Shown here piece after piece: positions 30,543 to 40,649 of a DNA stretch of 64,000 bases. The translations under genes were made by a program, and so were the position numbers. The notes beneath the pieces are model-generated. The model was not told the origin of the DNA. It saw nothing but the letters and a program-made list of their open reading frames with translations, and did not search any database. The stretch is taken from contig JAOLWQ010000001.1 of assembly GCA_028342535.1 (NCBI GenBank), positions 62,001 through 126,000 of the forward strand, in the 5' to 3' direction. Source of the stretch: Methylophilaceae bacterium (GTDB lineage: Bacteria; Pseudomonadota; Gammaproteobacteria; Burkholderiales; Methylophilaceae). The stretch's first letter is position 1. Each line of letters begins with the position of its first letter.

Positions 30543-31253
30543 CTATTTAAAAAAGCTATTTTTTTCAGTAAATTTCCATCTACGAGTTATATTGATAATA
30601 TCAACATTCTTAAGAATTTCTGCAGGAAATCTCGCGTAAGGTTCTCCAAGTCTAACAATATTCAGCGCTGCTTGATCAAGTTCAGGGTGTCCAGAAGATT
30701 TATTAATAAATAAACTTTTAATTGTTCCGTCTGAATTTAGCGATACAGTTAATCTCATTGAACCAAACATACCTAATTCAGATGCTTCTTTTGGATAATT
30801 CATTGCGCCAATTTTTTCAACTTTTTGCCTCCATGCATCAAAGTAAAGTTTATATAGATAATCAGTAGTATTGGCTGAAATAGACTTTACTCTTTGTTGT
30901 CTCTTATTTGTAAAGCCCATATTTTTTATTTGAGATAAAATTTCTGATGTGTCAATTAATTTGTTGCTAGATTTTATTTTCATTTCTGGTTCTACAACTG
31001 GCTTTTTATTACTAATAACAATATTATTTTTTATATCTACATGAGAATCTGAAATATTTAATGGTACGTTCGGCAATACGTTTTTTTTTGTTTCAGTAGG
31101 AAATGACTTAATTAAACTGACTTCCATATCCTCAAAATCTTCTTGAACATTTGATGAAAGAAATGTAAATGAAAAATTTTTTATAATAATGAGATGAAAC
31201 AGAATAGAAAAAATAATGGCTATTAGTAAACCATATTTTTTGTAATTATTCAT
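30543..31253 (-). CDS. TonB-family energy transducer protein
   Basis: A 236-residue protein with one N-terminal membrane helix (about 8-30, LLIAIIFSILFHLIIIKNF), a Lys/Ser-rich periplasmic linker, and a C-terminal TonB domain (MRLTVSLNSDGTIKSLFINK, SGHPELDQAALNIVRLGEP, FPAEI). Such proteins couple the proton motive force to outer-membrane receptors. No exbB, exbD or receptor gene is beside it, so the partner is unknown. Its start overlaps the mpl stop by four bases. Confidence 0.85.
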   Translation of the reverse strand: MNNYKKYGLLIAIIFSILFHLIIIKNFSFTFLSSNVQEDFEDMEVSLIKSFPTETKKNVLPNVPLNISDSHVDIKNNIVISNKKPVVEPEMKIKSSNKLIDTSEILSQIKNMGFTNKRQQRVKSISANTTDYLYKLYFDAWRQKVEKIGAMNYPKEASELGMFGSMRLTVSLNSDGTIKSLFINKSSGHPELDQAALNIVRLGEPYARFPAEILKNVDIINITRRWKFTEKNSFFK

Positions 31254-32608
31254 TTTTTTAATAGCTGAACCACTTTATTTTGAAGCCCTGAGAATCCGCC
31301 ATTACTCATAAAGATAATGCTATCTCTAGCCCGACAAGAATCATAGATTTTATTTGCTAACATGTCTATATCCTCCATAACAGTTGCATGAGTAATATTT
31401 TTAAATAATATTTTAGGGTTCCATGATAAATTTTTTGAAAAACAGAAAATAATATCTGCTTCCCTTAAGCTTTGAAGTAAATCATTTTTCATTTTACCTA
31501 ATTTCATTGTGTTAGATCTTGGTTCAATTATCGCTATTATTCGGTCATTATTTATCTTATTCCTTAAGCCCTCCAATGTAGTTTTTATAGCGGTTGGATG
31601 ATGTGCAAAATCATCGTAAATATTAATACCTTTAATTGATTGTAATAGCTCCATTCTTTTTTTCACATTTTTGAATTCACCCAAAGCTTTAATTGAATTG
31701 TCTGAAGATATTCCAACATGTTTAGCTGCTGCTATCGCAGCTAAGGCATTCAGTGCATTATGATGCCCAATTAAATCCCATTTAAGATTTCCTTGAGATT
31801 TTTGTTCAAAGTAAACTTCGAATTCATTTTCATTTATCTTCTGATAAGACCACTTTCCTTTCGATCCAAAATCTTCAATTTTAGACCAGCACCCTTTTTT
31901 CAATACTTTTATGATTGATAAACTATCATCATTAAATATAATTTTACCAATGTTTGGAACTGTTCTTATTAAATGATGAAAATGTTTTTCAATATGCTCA
32001 ATATTGTCAAAAATATCTGCGTGATCAAATTCAAGATTATTTAAAATCAATGTGTTGGGTCGGTAATGAATAAACTTTGATCTTTTATCAAAGAATGCAG
32101 TGTCATATTCATCTGCTTCAATAACAAAGAACGAGGGAGAGCTTTCTTCACTACTTATTGGTAACCTTGCTGAAACATTAAAGTTATTTGGGATACCACC
32201 AATTAAAAAACCTGGTGCCAAACCATTAGCTTCTAGAATCCAAGCTAGCATGGCAGTAGTTGTAGTTTTACCATGTGTTCCAGCTACTGCAAGAACCCAC
32301 TTGTTATATAAAATGTTCTCATAAAGCCATTGAGGCCCCGATTGATATTTAAGCTGTTGATTTAATATTGATTCAATTAAAGGATTACCTCGGGTAATAA
32401 CGTTTCCAATAATAAATATATCTGGTTTTATTTCAACTTGTTTTACATCGTAGCCTTCAGTAATTTCTATGTCTAATTGTTCAAGTTGAGTTGACATAGG
32501 CGGGTAAACGTTTAGATCGCACCCTGTTACTTTATGTCCTTGGGCTTTTGCTATAGCAGCAATTCCCGCCATAAATGTTCCACATATACCTAGTATATGA
32601 ATATGCAT
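31250..32608 (-). CDS. mpl: UDP-N-acetylmuramate:L-Ala-gamma-D-Glu-meso-DAP ligase
   Basis: Mpl reattaches recycled murein tripeptide to UDP-MurNAc. The 452-residue Mur-ligase-fold protein starts MHIHILGICGTFMAGIAAIA, typical of Mpl rather than MurC. It carries the ATP-binding AGTHGKTTTTAMLAWILE, the middle-domain LNNLEFDHADIF and the C-terminal DDFAHHPTAIKTTLEGLR. It lies 5 bases downstream of metH. Confidence 0.95.
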   Translation of the reverse strand: MHIHILGICGTFMAGIAAIAKAQGHKVTGCDLNVYPPMSTQLEQLDIEITEGYDVKQVEIKPDIFIIGNVITRGNPLIESILNQQLKYQSGPQWLYENILYNKWVLAVAGTHGKTTTTAMLAWILEANGLAPGFLIGGIPNNFNVSARLPISSEESSPSFFVIEADEYDTAFFDKRSKFIHYRPNTLILNNLEFDHADIFDNIEHIEKHFHHLIRTVPNIGKIIFNDDSLSIIKVLKKGCWSKIEDFGSKGKWSYQKINENEFEVYFEQKSQGNLKWDLIGHHNALNALAAIAAAKHVGISSDNSIKALGEFKNVKKRMELLQSIKGINIYDDFAHHPTAIKTTLEGLRNKINNDRIIAIIEPRSNTMKLGKMKNDLLQSLREADIIFCFSKNLSWNPKILFKNITHATVMEDIDMLANKIYDSCRARDSIIFMSNGGFSGLQNKVVQLLKK

Positions 32609-32613
32609 ACTTC

Positions 32614-35600
32614 TTACCTTAAATTAGAAGCTAACCATTTTTTAATTACATCAACAGAAATATCTCTACGTTTTGCCATATCGCTGACTTGGTCTTCATC
32701 AATGTTTCCAACACTAAAATATTTAGAGTTAGGATGGGAGAAGTAAAAGCCACTTACTGAAGAAGCTGGCAGCATAGCCATACTTTCTGTTAATTCCATT
32801 CCAATTTCATTTGTTTTTAATAGTTCGAATATATCTTTTTTTACAGTATGTTCAGGGCAGGCTGGGTATCCAGGAGCAGGCCTAATTCCCTCATATTTTT
32901 CTTTTATCATATCTTCTGTTGATATTTCATTGGTAGTTTGGTATCCCCATAAATCCTGTCTTATTCTATCATGCATGTATTCTGCAAAAGCCTCAGCTAA
33001 CCTGTCAGTAATAGCTTTAATCATAATTGAGCTATAGTCATCTTCCGCTTTTTCAAATATTTTTTCATAAATCTCAGCATTAATTCCAGAAGTTACAGCA
33101 AACATTCCAATATAATCTTTTACGCCGGTTGATTTTGGGGCAATATAATCAGACAAACATTGGTTAGAATTTGATTTTCCTTTAACACTTGGTTTTTCAG
33201 TTTGCTGTCTTAGGCAATAATAGGTAAAAATAGGTTTAGCCCTATCTTCATTCTCATATATTTCTATATCATCGTTAACCGAGTTTGCAGGGTAAAAACC
33301 AATAACACCATTTGCTTTTAATTTTTTTTCATTAATTATTTTATTGAGCATTGTTTTAGCTTCAATAAATAGTTGAGAGGCACTTTCCCCAACAACTTTA
33401 TCTTTAAGGATAGCTGGATATTTGCCATGTAAATCCCATGTTTGAAAAAAAGGAGACCAGTCTATAAATTCAGCAAGTAGATTGAGATCAATATTCTCAA
33501 AAACTCTACGACCAATGAATTTAGGTTTTTTTGGATCAAATTTTAACTGCAGTTTATTTTCTCTAGCAGTTTCAAGTGAAATATATTTAGCACCTTTTTT
33601 ATTTAAGTGCAGCTCCCTCACATTTTCATAATCTTTAGATAGTCCTATAAGGTATTCAACTTTTTTTACGGGGTCCATGAGTGACTGCATCATTGAGACT
33701 GATCGAGAGGCATCTGGAACATGTATAACTGGACCTTCATAGCTAGGAGCAATCTTTACAGCTGTATGAGCTCTGGAGGTTGTCGCCCCACCTATTAAAA
33801 GAGGAACATTATTATTTTTAAAGTATGGATCTCGTTGCATTTCACTTGCAACATGGGTCATCTCCTCAAGTGAAGGTGTTATAAGCCCAGACAGACCAAT
33901 AATATCTACGTTTTCTTCTTTGGCTTTAGCTAGTATTTCCGAACAAGGAACCATAACTCCCATATTAACTACTTCAAAGTTGTTACATTGCAATACCACT
34001 GAAACAATATTTTTACCTATGTCGTGAACATCACCTTTAACAGTTGCAATTAGCATTTTCCCTTTCGGCTTTGCTTTAATGCCAGTTCTTTTTTCTTCAG
34101 CTTCTTTTTCTTTTTCAATAAAAGGGACAAGATGTGCTACAGCTTGTTTCATTACTCGAGCAGATTTAACTACTTGGGGTAAAAACATTTTTCCTTGGCC
34201 AAACAAATCACCAACTACATTCATGCCGTCCATTAAAGGACCTTCAATTACTTTGATTGGGCGTCCATCTTTTTCTTTCATTATCTTTGTTCGTGCTTCT
34301 TCAGTATCTTCAACAATATAATCAGTTACACCATGAACTAATGCGTACTCAATTCTTTTTTCCACAGGGATTAGGTCTTTTTCATCCCCACGCCAATTTA
34401 ACTTAAGCTCTTCTTTTATGCTTCCCTTTAGAGTCCCTGCTATTTCAATCATTTTTTCAGTAGCATCAGGACTTCTGTTCAGTATTACATCTTCAACTGC
34501 TTCTTTTAGATCATCATCTAAATCATCGTAGAGACCTAACATGCCTGCATTAACAATACCCATAGTGAGCCCTGCTTTTGCTGCATGATATAAAAATACA
34601 GTATGAATAGCCTCCCGAGCTAAGTTATTTCCTCTAAAGCTAAAGCTAACATTGGATACCCCACCTGAAACTTTCGCGTGAGGGAGATTTTCTGTAATCC
34701 ATTTTGTTGCATTGATGAAATCTACAGCATAGTTGTTATGTTCTTCAATTCCAGTTGCAACTGCAAAAATATTTGGGTCAAATATAATGTCTTCAGGGGG
34801 GAAGTTTAATTTTGTGATTAGAGTGTCATAGGCTCGCTTACATATTTCAATTTTCCTTTCGTAAGTATCTGCCTGGCCTTTTTCATCAAATGCCATCACA
34901 ATTACTGCTGCCCCATAATTAAGACAAAGTTGCGCTTGTTGAAGAAAAATTGCCTCACCTTCTTTTAACGATATTGAATTTACAACAGATTTACCTTGTA
35001 CACATTTTAATCCTGCTTCAATTACTTCCCATTTTGAAGAATCAATCATTATTGGAATTCTTGATATATCTGGTTCAGAGGCAATTAAATTAAGAAAGTG
35101 TTTCATTGCGCTTAGGGAATCAAGCATACCTTCATCCATATTAATATCGATGATTTGTGCTCCGTTTTCTACTTGTTGTCTTGCAACAGATACTGCTTCT
35201 TCATATTTTTCATTAATAATTAAATTAGAAAAAGCTTTCGAGCCAGTGACATTAGTTCTCTCGCCTACATTAATAAATAGCGAGTCATCATTAATTACTA
35301 AAGGCTCTAAACCTGATAGTTGCGTATATGTTTGTTGTGATGGAATTTCTCTTGGTTTTAGACCTTTCATCGCATTTGCGATGGCTTCAATATGAGCTGG
35401 AGTAGTTCCACAACAACCCCCTGCAATATTTACAAAACCACTATCGGCAAATTCTTTTAGAAGTGAGGATGTATCTTCAGGCTTTTCGTCAAAGCCAGTA
35501 TCGGACATCGGGTTTGGTAATCCTGCATTTGGATAAATACATATATGAGTATTTGAAATTTTTGATAACTCTTCAGCATAAGGCCTCATTAATGCTGCAC

Positions 35601-36363
35601 CTAAAGCACAATTTAGGCCGATGGTTAGAGGTTTTGCATGGCGAACAGAATTCCAAAATGCACTGACAGTTTGTCCTGATAGTATTCTTCCAGAAGCATC
35701 TGTAACTGTTCCAGAAATCATCAGTGGAAGACGGATTGATTGTTCTTCAAAAATAGAATTAATAGCAAAAAGTGCAGCTTTACAGTTAAGAGTATCAAAA
35801 ACAGTCTCTACTAATAATATGTCAACACCCCCTTTTATTAGGGCTATTGTTTGTTCTTGATAACTAGATACTAACTGGTCAAAGTTAATATTTCTTGCCC
35901 CAGGATCATTAACATCTGGAGATATTGAAGCAGTCTTGGGGGTAGGCCCAATAGCTCCTGCAACAAATCTTGGTTTTTCAGGAGTTGAGAATTTTTTGGC
36001 GGCTGCTTTTGCAAGTTTAGCTGCATTAATATTCATCTCGTTTACGAGGTGGGGCATATGATAATCATCTTGTGCAATAGAATTTGCACCAAATGTATTT
36101 GTCTCGATAATATCAGCACCTGCAGCAAGATAATCTTCATGTATATCTTGGATTATTTTGGGCTGTGTAATACTCAGTAATTCATTATTACCTTTTAAAA
36201 ATATTTCTCTTTGACCTTTTGGGGCAGAAAAGTCTAAAAATTCAGACCCTCTATAATCCTCTTCAGATAAATGATGTTGTTGGATCATAGTGCCTGTTGC
36301 ACCATCCATTAACAAAATTCTCTCCACGAGTAATTTCTTAAGAATTTTTTCGGTGGTTAGCAA
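32614..36363 (-). CDS. metH: Cobalamin-dependent methionine synthase
   Basis: MetH transfers a methyl group from methyltetrahydrofolate through cobalamin to homocysteine. The 1249-residue protein has all modules: homocysteine/zinc domain ([31 protein letters not shown]), pterin domain ([13 protein letters not shown]), the B12-binding [20 protein letters not shown] with the cobalt-ligand histidine, and the C-terminal activation domain ([13 protein letters not shown]). The start is TTG at 36363, with AAGG seven bases upstream. The first ATG would remove part of the homocysteine domain. An SAH riboswitch and a sigma-70-like promoter lie upstream. Confidence 0.97.
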   Translation of the reverse strand: MLTTEKILKKLLVERILLMDGATGTMIQQHHLSEEDYRGSEFLDFSAPKGQREIFLKGNNELLSITQPKIIQDIHEDYLAAGADIIETNTFGANSIAQDDYHMPHLVNEMNINAAKLAKAAAKKFSTPEKPRFVAGAIGPTPKTASISPDVNDPGARNINFDQLVSSYQEQTIALIKGGVDILLVETVFDTLNCKAALFAINSIFEEQSIRLPLMISGTVTDASGRILSGQTVSAFWNSVRHAKPLTIGLNCALGAALMRPYAEELSKISNTHICIYPNAGLPNPMSDTGFDEKPEDTSSLLKEFADSGFVNIAGGCCGTTPAHIEAIANAMKGLKPREIPSQQTYTQLSGLEPLVINDDSLFINVGERTNVTGSKAFSNLIINEKYEEAVSVARQQVENGAQIIDINMDEGMLDSLSAMKHFLNLIASEPDISRIPIMIDSSKWEVIEAGLKCVQGKSVVNSISLKEGEAIFLQQAQLCLNYGAAVIVMAFDEKGQADTYERKIEICKRAYDTLITKLNFPPEDIIFDPNIFAVATGIEEHNNYAVDFINATKWITENLPHAKVSGGVSNVSFSFRGNNLAREAIHTVFLYHAAKAGLTMGIVNAGMLGLYDDLDDDLKEAVEDVILNRSPDATEKMIEIAGTLKGSIKEELKLNWRGDEKDLIPVEKRIEYALVHGVTDYIVEDTEEARTKIMKEKDGRPIKVIEGPLMDGMNVVGDLFGQGKMFLPQVVKSARVMKQAVAHLVPFIEKEKEAEEKRTGIKAKPKGKMLIATVKGDVHDIGKNIVSVVLQCNNFEVVNMGVMVPCSEILAKAKEENVDIIGLSGLITPSLEEMTHVASEMQRDPYFKNNNVPLLIGGATTSRAHTAVKIAPSYEGPVIHVPDASRSVSMMQSLMDPVKKVEYLIGLSKDYENVRELHLNKKGAKYISLETARENKLQLKFDPKKPKFIGRRVFENIDLNLLAEFIDWSPFFQTWDLHGKYPAILKDKVVGESASQLFIEAKTMLNKIINEKKLKANGVIGFYPANSVNDDIEIYENEDRAKPIFTYYCLRQQTEKPSVKGKSNSNQCLSDYIAPKSTGVKDYIGMFAVTSGINAEIYEKIFEKAEDDYSSIMIKAITDRLAEAFAEYMHDRIRQDLWGYQTTNEISTEDMIKEKYEGIRPAPGYPACPEHTVKKDIFELLKTNEIGMELTESMAMLPASSVSGFYFSHPNSKYFSVGNIDEDQVSDMAKRRDISVDVIKKWLASNLR

Positions 36364-36439
36364 TTTAAAGCCTTATTATAAAATTGATATGAAGTTTTTT
36401 TATTAGATAAGTCACTGTGCTCATTTTCCCTAAAACTAT

Positions 36440-36464
36440 GTGACCAGAAAGAATTTTGGTTCAC
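36440..36464 (-). promoter_or_regulatory. Hairpin in the metH leader, possible SAH switch platform
   Basis: On the reverse strand GTGAACCA (36464-36457) can pair with TGGTCAC (36446-36440) around a 10-base loop, with one bulged A. It lies between the SAH aptamer and the TTG start and has no T run, so it is not an obvious terminator. A role in the switch is inference. Confidence 0.3.
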
Positions 36465-36495
36465 CAAATATTCCGCTTCTGACACGGTTAAATTA

Positions 36496-36562
36496 TGGCG
36501 AACGCAGTTTACAAAATGAATTGCAATCCGAGCCTGGGATTTTTCTTGCAGCGTTCCTCGAA
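36496..36562 (-). ncRNA. S-adenosylhomocysteine (SAH) riboswitch controlling metH
   Basis: Read on the reverse strand, the leader has CGAGGAACGCTGCAAG, then CCCAGGCTCG, then AACTGCGTTCGCC, in the order and spacing of the known SAH aptamer (CGAGGAGCGCUGCAAG, CCCAGGCUCG, AACGGCGCUC). GAGCGC/GCGCUC is replaced here by GAACGC/GCGTTC, a compensatory change that keeps the pseudoknot pairing. SAH riboswitches raise expression of SAH-clearing and methionine-cycle genes when SAH accumulates, which fits metH. Confidence 0.93.
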
Positions 36563-36569
36563 TAAGGTG

Positions 36570-36598
36570 ATTTTAGTTTAATAGTTAGAACAAATCAA
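36570..36598 (-). promoter_or_regulatory. Sigma-70-like promoter of metH
   Basis: On the reverse strand TTGATT (36598-36593) and TAAAAT (36575-36570) are separated by exactly 17 bases. The predicted start of transcription, near 36563, coincides with the first base of the SAH aptamer, which supports both calls. Confidence 0.65.
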
Positions 36599-36643
36599 GA
36601 AACTAAGACAGTTTACGACTGTATGAATAAATATATTTTATTT

Positions 36644-36663
36644 AAAAAATAGATTTTCTATTT
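36644..36663 (-). terminator. Intrinsic terminator after ubiK
   Basis: On the reverse strand, two bases after the ubiK stop, AAATAGA pairs with TCTATTT around an AAA loop and runs into a T tract. The seven-bp stem is all A/T except one pair, so it is moderately weak. Confidence 0.5.
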
Positions 36664-36665
36664 AG

Positions 36666-36902
36666 TTATTTTAATTTATGTTCTAAGTCTATAATTTTTG
36701 CTTCTAAAGTTTCTAATTTAGCCCTCGTTCTTTTTAACACTTCAGTTTGAACATCAAATTCTTCCCTATTAATTAGGTCCATTTTGGTGAACGTGCTCTT
36801 TAATAGTGCATTTATATTATCTTCTATGTCACTTATTGGTGAATCTTTAACTATATGTCTAATCTTGTTTGATAAATTTTGTATTTTTTCTTTAGTCAGC
36901 AT
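36666..36902 (-). CDS. ubiK: Ubiquinone biosynthesis accessory factor UbiK (BMFP family)
   Basis: A 78-residue protein of the YqiC/BMFP family: an amphipathic N-terminal helix (IQNLSNKIRHIVKDSP), an IEDNINALLKSTFTKMDLIN stretch and a C-terminal coiled coil (FDVQTEVLKRTRAKLETLEA) that trimerises. In Escherichia coli UbiK supports aerobic ubiquinone synthesis together with UbiJ. It is divergent from the torF operon. Confidence 0.85.
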   Translation of the reverse strand: MLTKEKIQNLSNKIRHIVKDSPISDIEDNINALLKSTFTKMDLINREEFDVQTEVLKRTRAKLETLEAKIIDLEHKLK

Positions 36903-37013
36903 AAAATTTGTTCCTGTAAAGCATTGATTCTAACAGGAATTTTGATTTACATATGACTATTATAAATATTTTATTATTCCCCAATAAAAAATATTTAATT
37001 GATTAAAGAAAGT

Positions 37014-37030
37014 TTGGCACGAAAATTGCT
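37014..37030 (+). promoter_or_regulatory. Sigma-54 (-24/-12) promoter of torF-glnK-amtB
   Basis: TTGGCACGAAAATTGCT has the invariant GG (37016-37017) and GC (37028-37029) exactly ten bases apart and matches the TGGCACG-N4-TTGC consensus fully. Sigma-54 promoters need an activator such as NtrC, which fits the PII and ammonium-transporter genes downstream. A clear NtrC site upstream was not recognised. Confidence 0.88.
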
Positions 37031-37057
37031 TTAACTATTATGTAAGAGAAATAAAAT

Positions 37058-37075
37058 ACGTATGAGCTCATACGT
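37058..37075 (+). repeat. 18-base perfect palindrome in the torF leader
   Basis: ACGTATGAGCTCATACGT is fully self-complementary and lies about 17 bases downstream of the predicted sigma-54 start site and 22 bases before the torF ATG. It could be an operator for a dimeric repressor or an mRNA-stabilising hairpin. No T run follows that would make it a terminator. Confidence 0.6.
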
Positions 37076-37097
37076 TTTAACTTAGGAGAAAGATGTA

Positions 37098-37883
37098 ATG
37101 AAATTAAATAAACTAAAATATGCAGTGATAGGAGCTCTGATGCTACCTTTAACTTCAGTTGTAGTTGCTGAGGAATCTAAGTCAGCTTTTAGTGTTAGCG
37201 GAAACGTTGGGCTATATTCTGATTATATATTTCGAGGATATACACAAACTAAGAACGATCCAGCTTTACAGGGTGGTTTTGATGTAGAACATGAAAGTGG
37301 TTTATATGCTGGTGTTTGGGCATCCAATGTAAATTGGACAACTGAAGGCGAGTATATGGATGACAATAGTTTAGAGCTTGATTTTTATGGTGGTTTTGCT
37401 GGTAGCTTAGGTGAAACTGGTATTGGATACGATGTCGGTATCTTAAAGTTCTACTACCCAGGTGAAAATACTTTTGCTGGTGCTGGCGGGGCTGATACAG
37501 ATGCTACAGAAGTTTACGCAAGTTTAAGTAAAGACATTGGGCCAGTTAGCGGAAGTCTAGGTGTTTACGTTGTGACTTCTGATGATGCATGGGGCTTCGC
37601 TGATGCTGACGGCAGTACTTATGTTACAGCAGATGTTGATGTACCAGTTGGCTCAACACCTCTGACTGCTTCATTTCATGTTGGCCGTCAAACATTTGAA
37701 GGAGTGGGTAATGAACCATTTGACTATACAGATTGGAAAGTTAATTTAGAGTACGGAATCAATGATACTTTTGCTGTGGGTGGTTTTTATACAGACACAA
37801 ACCAGAAAGTAGCTTCTTGGACAGTCAAAAACGTCTATTTAGGTGACGGTACTGGTGGAGTGTATTTATCTGCAGGGTTTTAG
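37098..37883 (+). CDS. TorF-family putative porin
   Basis: A 261-residue outer-membrane beta-barrel protein with a signal peptide (about 1-24, ending SVVVAEE). The family start FSVSGNVGLYSDYIFRGYTQ and alternating strands such as GLYAGVWASNVNW are present, and the chain ends with the aromatic LSAGF typical of outer-membrane insertion. TorF (Gcw_chp) proteins are presumed porins of unknown substrate. It is the first gene behind the sigma-54 promoter, with glnK and amtB following, so a role in nitrogen-compound uptake under nitrogen limitation is likely. AGGAGAAAGATGTA precedes the ATG. Confidence 0.85.
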   Translation: MKLNKLKYAVIGALMLPLTSVVVAEESKSAFSVSGNVGLYSDYIFRGYTQTKNDPALQGGFDVEHESGLYAGVWASNVNWTTEGEYMDDNSLELDFYGGFAGSLGETGIGYDVGILKFYYPGENTFAGAGGADTDATEVYASLSKDIGPVSGSLGVYVVTSDDAWGFADADGSTYVTADVDVPVGSTPLTASFHVGRQTFEGVGNEPFDYTDWKVNLEYGINDTFAVGGFYTDTNQKVASWTVKNVYLGDGTGGVYLSAGF

Positions 37884-37898
37884 TTAGGAAATTTTTGT

Positions 37899-37929
37899 GG
37901 AGGGGAAATTGAATTCCTCTCCGATTTTT
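37899..37929 (+). terminator. Hairpin with T-rich tail between torF and glnK
   Basis: GGAGGGGAA (37899-37907) pairs with TTCCTCTCC (37914-37922) with one G-T pair and a six-base loop, followed by GATTTTT. It could be a partial terminator giving more porin than PII/AmtB message, or a stabilising hairpin. Confidence 0.55.
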
Positions 37930-37941
37930 AAAGATATTTAG

Positions 37942-38289
<348 letters not shown>

Positions 38290-38298
38290 GAGACTGAC

Positions 38299-39690
38299 AT
38301 GAAAAAATTATTTTCAAAACTCGGGATGGTCGGCTTAATCAGCTTTCTGTTAATTGGGTTTTCACAAGTCGGTATGTCGAATGAAGTATTTGATTTATCG
38401 AATGGGACAATGTTACTTGCTGATAATAATGCAGAAGTAGCAACCGCAGTAGAAGCAGTAGAGGAAGCTCCTACTCTAGATACAGGGGATACAGCCTGGA
38501 TGATTGTTGCAACAATTCTTGTTATTGTGATGGCAATTCCAGGGTTAGCATTATTTTATGGGGGCTTAGTTCGGTCTAAGAATATGCTTTCGGTCTTAAT
38601 GCAAGTCTTTGTTACCTTCTCGTTAATGTCAGTTCTATGGGTTATTTATGGCTATAGTTTGGCTTTCACCGAGGGACCCTACAATACTTGGATTGGTGGA
38701 CTGGGAGCAGTATTTTTAGGTGGAATTTCAGGAGATTCAATTTCTGGAACTATTCCTGAATATGTATTCGTTACTTTCCAGTTAACTTTTGCAGCTTTAA
38801 CCCCTGCTCTTATTGTGGGTGGTTTTGCTGAGAGAATTAAGTTTTCTGGAATGTTAGTATTTTTAACACTCTGGCTAACTGTTGTTTACCTTCCAATTTG
38901 CCATATGGTATGGGGTGGTGGCTTAATTAGCTCATGGGGGGCAATTGATTTTGCTGGCGGTACTGTAGTTCATATTAATGCTGGTGTTGCAGCACTTGTT
39001 CTTGCAATCTGTCTTGGTAAAAGACTCGGTTATGGCAAAGAAGTTATGGCTCCACATAATATGCCAATGACTATGATTGGTGCTTCATTGCTTTGGGCTG
39101 GTTGGTTTGGCTTCAATGTAGGCAGCGAACTTGCTGCTGATAGTACTGCTGGTTTGGTTATGATTAATACACAAGTTGCAGCTGCAGCAGGTGTAATGGG
39201 TTGGATCATAATGGAATGGATGTCTCGTGGAAAACCTTCAATGTTGGGTGGTGCTTCTGGAGCAATTTCAGGGCTTGTAGCTATTACGCCCGCATGTGCA
39301 GTAGTTGGTCCAATGGGGGCAATCGTTCTAGGGTTCATTGCTAGTATTATTGCATATTGGGCTTGTACGAGTCTTAAAAAATCTCTTGGATACGATGACT
39401 CACTTGACGTATTCGGTATTCATGGTGTTGCAGGCATTGTTGGCGCAGTTGGCTTAGCAGTTCTAATGGCGCCACAATTTGGTGGTGTTGGATACGATGA
39501 AGGCTTAACTATGACGAGTCAATTTATGATTCAGGCTAAATCAGTTGGCTTCACGATTATCTGGTGTGGTGTAATCAGTTTTATTCTATTTAAAATTGTT
39601 GATGCTACTGTTGGACTTCGTGTATCAGAAGAAGATGAAAGAGCTGGTTTAGATACAACTTCGCACGGTGAAACAGCGTACCACTCATAA
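38299..39690 (+). CDS. amtB: Ammonium transporter
   Basis: A 463-residue channel-like ammonium transporter. An N-terminal signal/leader helix (MKKLFSKLGMVGLISFLLIG) is followed by a low-complexity linker and the Amt core of 11 membrane helices. The core contains PGLALFYGGLVRSKNMLSVL, the family signature region DFAGGTVVHINAGVAALVLA with one twin histidine, and GIHGVAGIVGAVG with the second. PII encoded upstream blocks the pore when ammonium is plentiful. It is the last gene of the sigma-54 operon and ends at a strong terminator. Confidence 0.96.
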   Translation: MKKLFSKLGMVGLISFLLIGFSQVGMSNEVFDLSNGTMLLADNNAEVATAVEAVEEAPTLDTGDTAWMIVATILVIVMAIPGLALFYGGLVRSKNMLSVLMQVFVTFSLMSVLWVIYGYSLAFTEGPYNTWIGGLGAVFLGGISGDSISGTIPEYVFVTFQLTFAALTPALIVGGFAERIKFSGMLVFLTLWLTVVYLPICHMVWGGGLISSWGAIDFAGGTVVHINAGVAALVLAICLGKRLGYGKEVMAPHNMPMTMIGASLLWAGWFGFNVGSELAADSTAGLVMINTQVAAAAGVMGWIIMEWMSRGKPSMLGGASGAISGLVAITPACAVVGPMGAIVLGFIASIIAYWACTSLKKSLGYDDSLDVFGIHGVAGIVGAVGLAVLMAPQFGGVGYDEGLTMTSQFMIQAKSVGFTIIWCGVISFILFKIVDATVGLRVSEEDERAGLDTTSHGETAYHS

Positions 39691-39721
39691 TTACTTACTC
39701 CTGTTGTAATTTGAGTTACTT

Positions 39722-39750
39722 AAAAAAGCCCATGAAAATGGGCTTTTTTT
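39722..39750 (+). terminator. Intrinsic terminator of the torF-glnK-amtB operon
   Basis: A 12-bp perfect stem, AAAAAAGCCCAT (39722-39733) and ATGGGCTTTTTT (39738-39749), with a GAAA tetraloop and a T run to 39750, lies 31 bases after the amtB stop. Confidence 0.92.
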
Positions 39751-39794
39751 ATTATGTTAAAATTCATTTTAAAATAAAAATAGAGTATAAATTA

Positions 39795-40568
39795 ATGTCT
39801 TTTATAGAATCAGAATTACACTTTGCTTATAAATTTGTAAATTCTACTATCAACATCTTTCCTTTCCCTCATTTGTACGTTCAAAATATTTTTTCTGATA
39901 TCTTTTACTCTCAGGTTCAGAAAAATTTACCTGCTCAAAATTTATTGACTTCAATGCCTGATTTATATCCAGACCAACCTGGATTTAGAAATTATAAAGA
40001 TAGGTATGTAATGGATGTTAATAAAAATGAATCAATAAATAAAATTGAAAAAGATAAACAAGAATTTTGGAGAGAGTTAGGTAATAACCTTAACAAGCAG
40101 GAATTTAGTGATTTATTAAGAAGTAAGTTTAAATATTATCTTGATATGCGTTTTAAATATTTAAAAAATGTTTCGTTTGAAACAGAACTTCTCCTTATAA
40201 ACGATAAGAAAAATTACTCTTTGGGCCCTCATACTGATCATCCAAGGAAAGTTGTATCATTACTAATTTATCTTGCAAAAGATTTCTCTCAGAAGGACTT
40301 AGGGACATCCATATACATACCAAAAGATCCTAATTTTATAGCTCGAAATAAAGAGTATCAGCATTATCCTCATGAACAATTTCATAAAGTAATGACAATG
40401 CCATTTGTTCCGAATTCAGCTTTCTGTTTTATTAAAACCAATAACTCATATCATGGCGTAGAGAAGTTAGAGGTAAAAGAGACAGATCGATGGTTATTAC
40501 TATTTGATATTTTTCTAGATAAAGATACATTCTTAAGAGAAGAAGAAGCAAAAGCAAAAATTACATAA
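39795..40568 (+). CDS. 2-oxoglutarate/Fe(II)-dependent oxygenase (copy 1)
   Basis: A 257-residue protein with the facial triad of 2OG/Fe(II) oxygenases: HxD at H146/D148 (LGPHTDHPRK), distal H220 (YHGV) and the 2-oxoglutarate-binding R232 twelve residues later (TDRW). A jelly-roll pattern with SLLIYLAKD and FVPNSAFCFIKTNNSYHGVE supports this. The start chosen is ATG 39795. A TTG at 39711 would read through the preceding terminator. It is a paralogue of the gene at 41617-42435. The substrate is unknown; nearby FkbM suggests tailoring of a glycan or small molecule. Such genes are frequent in aquatic phages. Confidence 0.75.
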   Translation: MSFIESELHFAYKFVNSTINIFPFPHLYVQNIFSDIFYSQVQKNLPAQNLLTSMPDLYPDQPGFRNYKDRYVMDVNKNESINKIEKDKQEFWRELGNNLNKQEFSDLLRSKFKYYLDMRFKYLKNVSFETELLLINDKKNYSLGPHTDHPRKVVSLLIYLAKDFSQKDLGTSIYIPKDPNFIARNKEYQHYPHEQFHKVMTMPFVPNSAFCFIKTNNSYHGVEKLEVKETDRWLLLFDIFLDKDTFLREEEAKAKIT

Positions 40569-40649
40569 TTTTTAATCATGATTATACTTAGGATAATTTC
40601 ATAAGATAAATTAATAGATATTAAATAGAAATAAAATATAGTATGGAAA

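Noticed and set aside
30530-30575. A terminator between hemE and the TonB-like gene
   Set aside because: A short A-run/AGCT/T-run sequence is present, but the stem is too weak and irregular to call.
36361-36572. A reverse-strand open frame of about 70 codons across the metH leader with protein-like appearance
   Set aside because: It has no ATG, and its first part coincides with the SAH aptamer, whose conserved RNA sequence and compensatory change explain the region better. It ends just inside metH.
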